Below, in pieces: positions 46,931-55,799 of a DNA stretch of 64,000 nt. Both the position numbers and the translations under genes were made by a program. The DNA is from Chamaea fasciata (Eukaryota > Chordata > Aves > Passeriformes > Sylviidae). The stretch spans positions 1 to 64,000 of the forward strand of contig JARCOQ010000191.1 of the NCBI GenBank assembly GCA_029207755.1, written 5' to 3'. The first letter of the stretch is position 1, and each line of letters starts with the position of its first letter. Below the pieces are notes generated by a model that was not told where the DNA came from, made no database searches, and saw nothing but the letters and a program-made list of their open reading frames with translations.

Positions 46931-49788
46931 CCTAGGTGTCCCTGGGGGTTCCCTGGGTGTCCCTGGGGTGCCCTGGCTGTCACCTTCGTGTCCCTGGGGG
47001 TGCCTTGGCTGTCCCTGGAGTGCCCTGGCTGTCCCCTAATTGTCCCTGGGGTTGCCCTGCCTGTCCCCTAGGTGTCGTTGGGGGTGCCCTGCGTGTCCCT
47101 GGGATTCCCTGGCTGTCCCGTAGGTGTCCCTGGGGGTGCCTTGGGTGTCCCTGGGGGTGCACAGGGTGTCCCTGGGGGTGCCCTGGCTGTCCCCTAGGTG
47201 TCCCTGGGGGTGCCCTTGCTGTCCCCTAGGTGTCCCTGGGGGTGTCCTGCCTTCCCCTCGGTGTCCCTGGGGGTGCCCTGGGTGTCCCTGGGGGGGCCCT
47301 GGCTGTTCCCTAGGTGTCCCTGGGGGTGCCCTCGCTATCCCTGGGGTGCCCTGGCTGTCCCCTTGGTGGCCCTGGGGGTGCCCTGGGTGTCCCTGGGGGG
47401 GCCCTGGCTGTTCCCTAGGTGTCCCTGGGGGTGCCCTCGCTATCCCTGGGGTGCCCTGGCTGTCCCCTTGGTGGCCCTGGGTGTGCCCTGGGTGTCCCTA
47501 GGGGTGCCCTGGAGGTCCCCTAGGTGTCCCTGGGGGTGCCCTGGCTGTCCCTGGGGTGCCCTGGCTGTACCCAAGGTGTCCCTGGGGGTGCCCTGCCTGT
47601 CCTCTCGGTGTCCCTGGGGGTGCCCTGGCTGTGCCCTCGGTGTCCCTGGGGGTGCCCTGGCTGTCCCTGGGGTGCCCTGTCTGTCCCCAAGGTGTCCCTG
47701 GGGGTGCCCTGCCTGTCCTCTCGGTGTCCCTGGGGTTCCCTGGCTGTGCCCTCGGTGTCCCTGGGGGTGCCCTGGCTGTCCCTGGGGTGCCCTGTCTGTC
47801 CCCAAGGTGTCCCTGGGGGTGCCCTGTCTGTCCCCTAGGTGTCCCTGGGTGTGCTCTGGCCGTCCCTGGGGGTGCCCTGGCTGTCCCGTAGGTGTCCCTG
47901 GGGGTGACCTGGGTGTCCCTAGGGGTGCACAGGGTGTCACTGGGATTCCCTGGCTGTCCCATAGGTGTCCCTGGGGGTGCCCTGGGTGTCCCTGGGGGTG
48001 CACAGGGTGTCACTGGGGTTCCCTGGCTGTCCCGTAGGTGTCCCTGGGGGTGCCCTGGGTGTCCGTGTGGGTGCCCTGGGTGTCCCTGGGGTGCCCTGGC
48101 TGTCCCCTAGGTGTCCCTGGGGGTTCCCTGGCTGTCCCCTAGGTGTCCCTGGGGGTGTTCTGCCTTCCCCTCGGTGTCCCTGGGGGTGCCCAGAGTGTCC
48201 CTGGGAGTGCCCTGGCTGTCCCCTAGGGGTCTCTGGGGGTGCCTTGGCTGTCCCGTCAGTGTCCCTGGGGGTGCCCTGCCTGTCCCCTAGGTACCCCTGG
48301 GGGTGCCCTGGGCGTCCCTGGGGTGCCCTGGCTGTCCCCTTGGTGTCCCTGGGGTTGCCCTGCCTGTCCCCTAGGTGTCGTTGGGGGTGCCCTGGGTGTC
48401 CCTGGGGGTGCCCTGCCTGTCCCCTAGGTGTCCCTGGGGGTGCCCTGGGTGTCCCTGGGGTGCCCTGGCTGTCCCCTTCGTGTCCCTGGGGGTGCCCTGG
48501 GTGTCCCTGGGGTGCCCTGGCTGTCCCCAAGGTGTCCCTGTGGGTGCCCACAGTATCCCTGGGAGTATCCTGGCTGTCCCCTAGGGGTCTCTGGGGGTGC
48601 CCTGGGTGTCCCTGGGGGTGCCCAGGGTGTCCCTGGGGGTGCACAGGGTGTCACTGGGGTTCCCTGGCTGTCCCGTATGTGTCCCTGGGGGTGCCCTGGC
48701 TGTCCCTGGGGGTGCACAGGGTGTCCCTGGCGGTGCCCTGGCTGTCCCCTAGGTGTCCCTGGGGGTGTCCTGCCTTCCCCTCGGTGTCCCTGGGGGTGCC
48801 CTGGGTGCCCCTGGGGGGGCCCTGGCTGTTCCCTAGGTGTCCCTGGGGGTGCCCTCGCTATCCCTGGGGTGCCCTGGCTGTCCCCTTGGTGGCCCTGGGG
48901 GTGCCCTGTCTGTCCCTTGGGGTGCCCTGGAGTTCCCCTAGGTGTCCCTGGGGGTGCCCTGGCTGTACCTTGGGTGCCCTGGCTGTCCCCAAGGTGTCCC
49001 TGGGGGTGCCCTGCCTGTCCTCTCGGTGTCCCTGGGGTTCCATGGCTGTCCCCTAGGTGTCCCTGGGTGTGCCCTGGCCGTCCCTGGGGGTGCCCTGGCT
49101 GTCCCGTAGGTGTCCCTGGGGGTGCCCTGGGTGTCCCTGGGGGTGCACAGGGTGTCACTGGGATTCCCTGGCTGTCCCGTAGGTGTCCCTGGGGGTGCCC
49201 TGGGTGTCCCTGGGGGTGCACAGGGTGTCACTGGGGTTCCCTGGCTGTCCCGTAGGTGTCCCTGGGGGTGCCCTGGGTGTCCCTGGGGGTGCACAGGGTG
49301 TCCCTGGAGTGCCCTGGCTGTCCCCTCGGTGTCCCTGGGGGTGCCCTTACTGGCCCTGGGGTGCCCAGGGGGTGCCCTGGCTGTCCGCAAGGTGTCCCTG
49401 GGGTTGCCTTCCCTGTCCCCTAGGTGTCCCTGGGGTGCCCTGGCTGTCCCCTAGGTGTCCCTGGGGGTGCCCTGGGTGTCCCTGGGGGTGCCCTGCCTGT
49501 CCTCTCGGTGTCCCTGGGGGTGCCCTGGCTGTGCCCTCGGTGTCCCTGGGGGTGCCCTGGCTGTCCCTAGGGTGCCCTGGCTGTCCCCTAGGTGTCCCTG
49601 GGTGTGCCCTGGGTGTCCCTGGGCGTGCACAGGGTGTCCCTGGGGTTCTCTGGCTGTCCCCTAGGTGTCCCTGGGGGTGCATTAGGTGTCCCTGGGGGTG
49701 CCCAGGGTGTCCCTGGGGTTCCCTGGCTGTCCCCTAGGTGTCCCTGGGGGGGCCCTGGTGTCCCTGGGTTGCCCTGGCTGTCCCCTAG
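46931..49788. repeat. array segment adjoining the unique island on the left
   Basis: 21/32/73-bp units with partial matches to blocks E, F and G. It includes the longest stop-free stretch of the window (GTG at 47,965 to 49,056), which is pure repeat. The final unit before the island supplies the CCCCTAG acceptor. Confidence 0.85.
49109..49327 (+). repeat. tandem 73-bp higher-order units next to the island
   Basis: Units start at 49,109, 49,182 and 49,255, with GTGCACAGGGTGTCACTGG in the first two. This is the higher-order run closest to the candidate exons. Confidence 0.78.
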
Positions 49789-49834
49789 GTGTCCCTGCCT
49801 CGCTCGTATCCTCGACTCCGCCTCCGGCGCCATG
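49789..49834 (+). CDS. candidate exon a (partial gene, unrecognised product)
   Basis: Bounded by CCCCTAG on the left, which is the last array unit acting as a 3' splice site, and by GTGACT on the right. One leading base is followed by 15 codons whose unique part reads LARILDSASGAM, a normal-looking protein segment quite unlike the Pro/Gly/Cys-rich translations of the array. The first three codons (CPC) still derive from the repeat, so the original acceptor may lie a few bases further right or have been replaced by repeat sequence. It ends on a full codon, matching the phase of exon b when that exon starts at 50,039. The ATG at 49,832 lies in GCGCCATGG, so a translation start there is an alternative reading, with the downstream sequence then being coding rather than intron. 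Gene identity unknown. Confidence 0.4.
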
Positions 49835-50038
49835 GTGACTCCCCTCCCAGTCCGGACCATTGTGGCCTCACCCCCTCCCCTGGGGCCATCCGACCCATCC
49901 CAGTATAGACCAGTAAGGCACCGAGTGGCCACCATGGACCCCCACACGCCTGCCAGTTCATCCCAGTTCATCCCAGTCCACTCTTCGTCCATCCCAGGTT
50001 TCTCTGGTCACCCTCCCAGTGCTCTAAGTCCATCCCAG
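49835..50038 (+). other. candidate intron with pyrimidine-rich CATCCCAGT-type repeats
   Basis: This 204-bp stretch starts GTGACT and ends CATCCCAG, with a possible second acceptor eight bases downstream (CCCGCAG at 50,046). It is pyrimidine-rich and contains degenerate copies of (T)CATCCCAGT: CATCCCAGTATAGACCAGT near 49,897, two near-perfect copies around 49,956-49,980, and others up to 50,038. CTCTAAG at about 50,022-50,028 is a plausible but weak branch point. The frame happens to stay open through it. Such CCCAGT-rich introns are familiar to me from bird genomes, which is the main basis of the host guess. A strong-context ATG (GCCACCATGG, ATG at 49,934) is present but would require this to be coding. 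Confidence 0.45.
49956..49980 (+). repeat. short tandem of TTCATCCCAG
   Basis: Two consecutive copies of the 10-mer TTCATCCCAG followed by a degraded third (TCCA...). It lies in the pyrimidine-rich tract of the candidate intron and is unrelated to the minisatellite unit. Confidence 0.6.
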
Positions 50039-50116
50039 TCCCGCAGGTGTTGGTGCTTGGGGCTCGATGAGCTGGTGCCTGTCCGCAACGTGGAGCGGCT
50101 CAAACGGGACCTCAGG
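50039..50116 (+). CDS. candidate exon b (coiled-coil-like segment, unrecognised product)
   Basis: Twenty-six codons between acceptor CATCCCAG (50,038) and donor AGG|GTGAGG (50,117). It begins SRRCWCLG and continues LDELVPVRNVERLKRDLR, rich in Leu, Arg, Glu and Asp with amphipathic spacing, as in a helical or coiled-coil region. Fifteen of the 18 codons in that stretch end in G or C, typical of a GC-rich vertebrate gene. This is the best coding evidence in the window. The alternative acceptor at 50,046 would remove eight bases and change the entry phase, which would no longer match exon a. Of the other two frames, one stops at TGA within the exon and the other gives an unlikely Ser/Trp/Gly peptide ending at the donor TGA. 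I do not recognise the family; the segment is too short to name. Confidence 0.55.
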
Positions 50117-50294
50117 GTGAGGGGGGCGCGGATTTGGGGGGATCCTGGGGGTCCTGAGTTGTCGTGGAGGGGGTTTTTGGGTTGTGGGGGGTCTGGGGGG
50201 AGTCCTGGGGGCTGCTTTGGGTGCTTTGGGGGGTATTCGGGAGGTTTGGGCGGCCCATTTGAGGCATCAAAGAACCTGAGGAGGGTTTTGATAG
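50117..50294 (+). other. candidate short G-run intron
   Basis: This 178-bp stretch begins GTGAGG and ends TTTTGATAG. Its first 130 bases are dense in G runs of three to six (GGGGGGCGCGG, TTGGGGGGATCC, GTGGGGGGTCTGGGGGG and others). This is the pattern of short GC-rich vertebrate introns in which G runs help splicing, and it could fold as G-quadruplexes. The last 50 bases are less G-rich (GCATCAAAGAACCTG). The polypyrimidine tract before the proposed acceptor is poor, which lowers confidence in the acceptor but not in the donor. If exon c is not real, this intron continues into the right array. Confidence 0.45.
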
Positions 50295-50321
50295 CTCCTG
50301 GAGGTGGAGGCGGCCGTGGGG
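50295..50321 (+). CDS. candidate microexon c
   Basis: This 27-bp, 9-codon stretch (LLEVEAAVG) lies between GATAG (acceptor) and GTGAGC (a good donor at 50,322). It enters in phase 0, as the donor of exon b requires, and extends the same acidic, leucine-containing helical character. The upstream polypyrimidine tract is weak, so this could be chance. The donor lies within about six bases of the start of the right minisatellite, so the intron that follows would be essentially all repeat. Confidence 0.3.
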
Positions 50322-50327
50322 GTGAGC

Positions 50328-53300
50328 TGGCTGTCCCAGGGGGTTCCTGGCTGTCCCTCGATGTCCCTGGGGTGCCCTGGCTGTCACTTAGGTGTCCCTC
50401 GGGGTGCCCTGGCTGTCCCTAGGGCGCCCTGGCTGTCCCCTAGGTGTCCCTGGGGTGCCCTGACTATCCCTAGGTGTCCCTGAGGGTGCCCTGGGTGTCC
50501 CTGGGGTGCCCTGGGGGTACCCTGGCTGTCCCTGGAGGTGCCCTGCCTGTCCCTTAGGTGTCCCTGGGGGTGCCCTGGCTGTCCCTAGGGTGCCCTGGCT
50601 GTGCCCTCGGTGTCACTGGGGGTGCCCTGGGTGTCCCTGGGGGTGCCCTGGGTGTCCCTGGGGTGCACTGACTGTCCCTAGGTGTCCCTGGGGTGCCCTG
50701 GCTGTCCCCTAGGGGTCTCTGGGGGTGCCCTGCCTGTCCCCTAGGTGTCCCTGGGGGTGCCCTGGGTGTCCCTGGGGGTGCCCTGGCTGTCCCTTATGTG
50801 TCCCTGGGGGGGCCCAGGGTGTCCCTGGGGTGCCCTGGCTGTCCCCTACGTGTCCTTGGGGGTGCCCAGGGTGTCCCTGGGGGTGCCTTTGCTGTCCCGT
50901 AGTTGTCCCTGGGGGTGCCCTGGGTGTCCCTGTGGTGCCCTGGCTGTCCCCTAGGTGTCCTTGGGGGTGCCCTGGGTGTCCCTGGGGGTGCACAGGGTGT
51001 CACTGGGGTTCCCTGGCTGTCCCGTTCGTGTCCCTGGGGTTCATTGGAGGTCCCCTAGGTGTCCCTGGGGGTTCCCTGGGTGTCCCTGGTGTGCCCTGGC
51101 TGTCCCCTAAATGTCCCTGGGGGTGCCCTGGCTGTCCCCTAGGTGTCCCTGGGGGTGTCCTGACTTCCCCTAGGTGTCCCTGGGGGTGCCCTGGCTTTCC
51201 CCTTGGTGTCCTTGGGGGTGCCCTGGCTGTCTTTAGGGTGTCCTGGCTGTCCCATAGGTGTCCCTGGGGGTGCCCTGCGTGTCCCTGGGGTGCCCTGGCT
51301 GTCCCCTAGGGGTCTCTGGGGGTGCCCGGACTGTCCCGTCATTGTCCCTGGGGGTGCCCTGCCTGTCCCCTAGGTGTCCCTGGGGTTGCCCTGCCTGTCC
51401 CCTAGGTGTCCTTGGGGGTGCCCTGGGTGTCCCTGGGGTGCCCTGGCTGTCCCCTTCGTGTCCCTGGGGGTGCCCTGGGTGTCCCTGGGGTGCCCTGGCT
51501 GTCCCCAAGGTGTCCCTGTGGGTGCCCAGAGTATCCCTGGGAGTACCCTGGCTGTCCCCTAGGGGTCTCTGGGGGTGCCCTGGGTGTCCCTGGGGGTGCA
51601 CAGGGTGTCACTGGGATTCCCTGGCTGTCCGGTAGGTGTCCCTGGGGGTGCCCTGGGTGTCCCTGGGGGTGCACAGGGTGTCCCTGGGGTTCCCTGGCTG
51701 TCCCGTAGGTGTCCCTGGGGGTGCCCTGGGTGTCCCTGGGGGTGCACAGGGTGTCCCTGGGGGTGCCCTGGCTGTCCCCTAGGTGTCCCTGGGGGTGCCC
51801 TGGCTGTCCCCTAGGTGTCCCTGGGGGTGTCCTGCCTTCCCCTCGGTGTCCCTGGGGGTGCCCTGGGTGTCCCTGGGGGGGCCCTGACTGTTCCCTAGGT
51901 GTCCCTCGGGGTGCCCTTGCTATCCCTGGGGTGCCCTGGCTGTCCCCTTGGTGGCCCTGGGGGTGCCCTGGGTGTCCCTAGGGGTGCCCTGGAGGTCCCC
52001 TAGGTGTCCCTGGGGGTGCCCTGGCTGTCCCTGGGGTGCCCTGGCTGTCCCCAAGGTTTCCCTGGGGGTGCCCTGCCTGTCCTCTCGGTGTCCCTGGGGG
52101 TGCCCTGGCTGTGCCCTCGGTGTCCCTGGGGGTGCCCTGGCTGTCCCTGGGGTACCCTGTCTGTCCCCAAGGTGTCCCTGGGGGTGCCCTGCCTGTCCTC
52201 TCGGTGTCCCTGGGGTTCCCTGGCTGTCCCCTAGGTGTCCCTGGGTGTGCCCTGGCCGTCCCTGGGGGTGCCCTGGCTGTCCCGTAGGTGTCCCTGGGGG
52301 TGCCCTGGGTGTCCCTGGGGGTGCACAGGGTGTCACTGGGGTTCCCTGGCTGTGCCGTAGGTGTCCCTGGGGGCGCCCTGGGTGTCCCTGGGGGTGCACA
52401 GGGTGTCCCTGGGGTTCCCTGGCTGTCCCGTAGGTGTCCCTGGGGGTGCCCTGGGTGTCCCTGGAGTGCCCTGGCTGTCCCCTAAACTTCCCTGGGGGGG
52501 CCCTGGCTGTCCTCTAGGTGTCCCTGGGGGTGCCCTTCCTGTCCCTCGGGGTGCCCTAGGTGTCCCTGGGGGTGCCCTGGGTGTCCCTGGGGTGCCCTGG
52601 CTGTCCCCTAGGTGTCCCTGGGGGGGCCCTGGGTGTCCCTGGGGTGCCCTGGCTGTCCCCTTGGTGGCCCTGGGGGTGCCCTGGGTGTCCCTGGCGGGGC
52701 CCTGGCTGTCCCCTAGTTGTCCCTGGGGGTGCCCTGGCTGTCCCTGGGGGTGCCCTTGCTATCCCTGGTGTGCCCTGGCTGTCCCCTTGGTGGCCCTGGG
52801 GGTGCCCTGGGTGTCCCTGGCGGTGCCCTGGAGGTCCCCTAGGTGTCCCTAGGGGTGCCCTGGCTGTCCCTGGGGTGCCCTGGCTGTCCCCAAGGTGTCC
52901 CTGGGGGTGCCCTGCCTGTCCTCTCGCTGTCCGTGGGGGTGCCCTGGCTGTGCCCTCGGTGTCCCTGGGGGTGCCCTGGCTGTCCCTAGGGTGCCCTGGC
53001 TGTCCCCTAGGTGTCCCTGGCTGTCCCCTAGGTGTCCCTGGGGGTGCCCTGGCTGTCCCTGGGGTTCCCTGGCTGTCCCCTAGGTGTCCCTTGGGGGGCC
53101 CTGGCTGTCCCCTAGGTGTCCCTGGGGGGGGCCCTGGCTGTCCCTGGGGGTGCCCTGGCTCTCCCCTAGGTGTCCCTGGGGGTGCCCTGGCTCTCCCTGG
53201 GGGTGCCCTGGCTGTCCCTGGGGTGCCCTGGCTGTCCCCTTTTAGGCTCTGGGGGTGCCCTGGGTGTCCCTAGGGGTGCCCTGGAGGTCCCCTAGGTGTC

Positions 53301-55799
53301 CCTGGGGGTGCCCTGGCTGTCCCTGGGGTGCCCTGGCTGTCACCAAGGTGTCCCTGGGGGTGCCCTGCCTGTCCTCTCGGTGTCCCTGGGGTTCCCTGGC
53401 TGTCCCCTAGGTGTCCCTGGTTGTGCCCTGGCCGTCCCTGGGGGTGCCCTGGCTGTCCCGTAGGTGTCCCTGGGGGTGCCCTGGGTGTCCCTGGAGGTGC
53501 CCTGGCTGTCCCCTAGGTGTCCCTGGGGGTGCCCTGGCTGTCCCCTAGGTGTCCCTGGGGGTGTCCTGCCTTCCCCTCGGTGTCCCTGGGGGTGCCCTGG
53601 GTGTCCCTGGGGGGGCCCTGGCTGTTCCCTAGGTGTCCCTGCTGGTGCCCTCGCTATCCCTGGGGTGCCCTAGCTGTCCCCTTGGTGGCCCTGGGGGTGC
53701 CCTGGGTGTCCCTAGGGGTGCCCTGGAGGTCCCCTAGGTGTCCCTGGGAGTGCCCTGGCTGTCCCTGCGGTGCCCTGTCTGTCCCCAAGGTGTCCCTGGG
53801 GGTGCCCTGCCTGTCCTCTCGGTGTCCCTGGGGTTCCATGGCTGTCCCCTAGGTGTCCCTGGGTGTGCCCTGGCCGTCCCTGGGGGTGCCCTGGCTGTCC
53901 CGTAGGTGTCCCTGGGGGTGCCCTGGTGTCCCTGGGGGTGCACAGGGTGTCACTGGGGTTCCCTGGCTGTCCCGTAGGTGTCCCTGGGGGTGCCGTGGGT
54001 GTCCCTGGAGTGCCCTGGCTGTCCCCTAAACTTCCCTGGGGGGGCCCTGGCTGTCCTCTAGGTGTCCCTGGGGGTGCCCTGGGTGTCCCTGGGGTGCCCT
54101 GGCTGTCCCCTAGGTGTCCCTGGGGGGGCCCTGGGTGTCCCTGGGGTGCCCTGGCTGTCCCCTTGGTGGCCCTGGGGGTGCCCTGGGTGTCCCTGGCAGG
54201 GCCCTGGCTGTCCCCTAGTTGTCCCTGGGGGTGCCCTGGCTGTCCCTGGGGATGCCCTCGCTATCCCTGGTGTGCCCTGGCTGTCCCCTTGGTGGCCCTG
54301 GCTGTGCCCTGGGTGTCCCTGGCGGTGCCCTGGAGGTCCCCTAGGTGTCCCTGGGGGTGCCCTGGCTGTCCCTGGGGTGCCCTGGCTGTCCCCAAGGTGT
54401 CTCTGGGGGTGCCCTGCCTGTCCTCTCGGTGTCCGTGGGGGTGCCCTGGCTGTGCCCTCGGTGTCCCTGGGGGTGCCCTGGCTGTCCCTAGGGTGCCCTG
54501 GCTGTCCCCTAGGTGTTTCTGGGTGTGCCCGGGGTGTCCCTGGGGGTGCACAGGGTGTCCCTGGGGTTCCCTGGCTGTCCCCTAGGTGTCCCTTGGGGTG
54601 CCCTGGCTGTCCCCTAGGTGTCCCTGGGGGTGCCCTGGCTGTCCCTAGGGTACCCTGGGGGTGCCCTAGGTGTCCCTGGGGGTGCCCTGGCTGTCCCTGG
54701 GGGTGCCCTGGCTGTCCTCTAGGTATCCCTGGGGGTGCCCAGGCTGTCCGTGGAGTGCCCTGACTGTCCCCTAGGTGTCCCTGGGGGGGGCCCTGGCTGT
54801 CCCTAGGGTGCCCTGGGGGTGCCCTAGGTGTCCCTGGGGGTGCCCTGGCTTTCCCTGGAGTGCCCTGGCTGTCCCCTCGGTGTCCCTGGGGGTGCCCTGA
54901 CTGGCCCTGGGGTGCCCAGGGGGTGCCCTGGCTGTCCCCAAGGTGTCCCTGGGGTTGCCTTCCCTGTCCCCTAGGTGGCCCTGGGGTGCCCTGGCTGTCC
55001 CCTCGGTGTCCCTGGGGGTGCCAAGGGTGTCCCTGGGAGTGCCCTGGCTGTCCCCTAGGTGTCCCTGGGGGTGCCCTGGGTGTCACTGGGGTGCCCTGGC
55101 TGTCCCCTAGGTGTCCCTGGGGGTGCCCTGGCTGTCCCCTTCGTGTCTTGGGGGTGCCCTGGCTGTCCCTAGGGTGCCCTGGCTGTCCCCTACGTGTCCC
55201 TGGGGGTGGCCAGGGTGTCCCTGGGGGTGCCCTTGCTTTCCCGTAGGTGTCCCTGGGGGTGCCCTGGATGTCCCTGGGGTGCCCTGGCTGTCCCCTAGGT
55301 GTCCCTGGGGGGGCCCTGGCTGTCCCCTAGGTGTCCCTGGGGGGGCTCTAGCTGTCTCCTAGGTGTCACTGGGGGGGCCCTGGCTGTCTTCTAGGTGTCC
55401 CTGGGGGTGCCCAGGGTGTCCCTGCGGTTCCCTGCCTGTCCCCTACGTGTCCCTGGGGGTGCCCTGGCTGTCCCTGGAGTGCCCTGGCTGTGCCCTCGGT
55501 GTCCCTGGGGGTTCCCCGGCTGTCCCCTAGGTGTCCCTGTGGGTTTCCTGGCTGTCCTCTCGGTGTCCCTGTGGGTGCCCAGGGTGTCCCTGGGGTGCCC
55601 TGGCTGTCCCCTACGTGTCCCTGGGGGTGCCCAGGGTGTCCCCTTGGTGTCCCTGGGGTGCCTTGGCTATCCCCTAGGTGTCCCTGGGGGTGCCCAGGCT
55701 GTCCTTGGGGTGCTCTGGCTGTCCCCTTGGTGTCCCTGGGGGTGCCCTGGCTGTCCCCTAGCTGTCCCTGGGGGTGCCCTTGCTGTCCATGGGGTGCCC
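50328..55799. repeat. array segment adjoining the unique island on the right
   Basis: The first kilobase has irregular units (several 20- and 21-bp modules). From about 51,700 it parallels 37,555-40,350 (offset 14,154, later 14,091 and 14,037) including the CCCCTTTTAGG marker near 53,237, and from 54.7 kb it parallels 44.4-45.4 kb. No unique sequence. Confidence 0.85.

Larger units (their letters stand above)
1..49788. repeat. GC-rich minisatellite array, left (upstream) block
   Basis: Continuous tandem repeat. The commonest unit is 32 bp, made of three related modules GGTGTCCCTGG + GGGTGCCCTG + GCTGTCCCCTA; a 21-bp unit lacking the third module is interspersed. By consensus the + strand has 12 G, 11 C, 8 T and one A per 32 bp. 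The array runs off the left edge of the window and stops at the CCCCTAG that serves as a candidate splice acceptor at 49,788. Open frames on both strands are repeat artefacts: the consensus has a TAG stop once per 96 nt in each + frame, and frames are open only where variant units (CCTCGG, CCCAAGG, CCTTGG) replace CCCTAGG. I saw no unique sequence longer than a few bases inside it. Confidence 0.97.

Noticed and set aside
47965..49056. Longest open frame of the array (363 codons, Pro/Gly/Cys-rich)
   Set aside because: It starts at GTG, lies wholly in the tandem repeat, and is open only because its units lack the CTAG stop. No signal peptide, domain or non-repeat part.
1..49788. Regular repeats suggesting a CRISPR array
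   Set aside because: Repeats are head-to-tail and degenerate with no unique spacers, and the period varies between 21, 32 and 73 bp.
49588..49992. - strand open frame through the island (MDEEWTGMNWDELAG...)
   Set aside because: It is the complement of the CATCCCAGT-rich intron tract and runs on into array repeat. Splice signals and codon usage favour the + strand.
49832..50119. Uninterrupted reading from ATG 49,832 or 49,934 as a single coding exon
   Set aside because: The frame is open, but the middle is a pyrimidine-rich CCCAGT repeat tract with good donor and acceptor signals, which fits an intron better. Kept as an alternative in the exon a entry.
50112..50387. - strand Pro/Ser/Gln-rich frame across the G-run intron
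   Set aside because: The composition is the complement of G runs, and it continues into the repeat at both ends.
54058..55086. Long - strand open frame rich in GTPRGQPGHPQGH (342 codons), resembling a collagen- or mucin-like protein
   Set aside because: It is the reverse complement of the minisatellite. The low complexity follows from the unit, and similar frames appear in many array segments.
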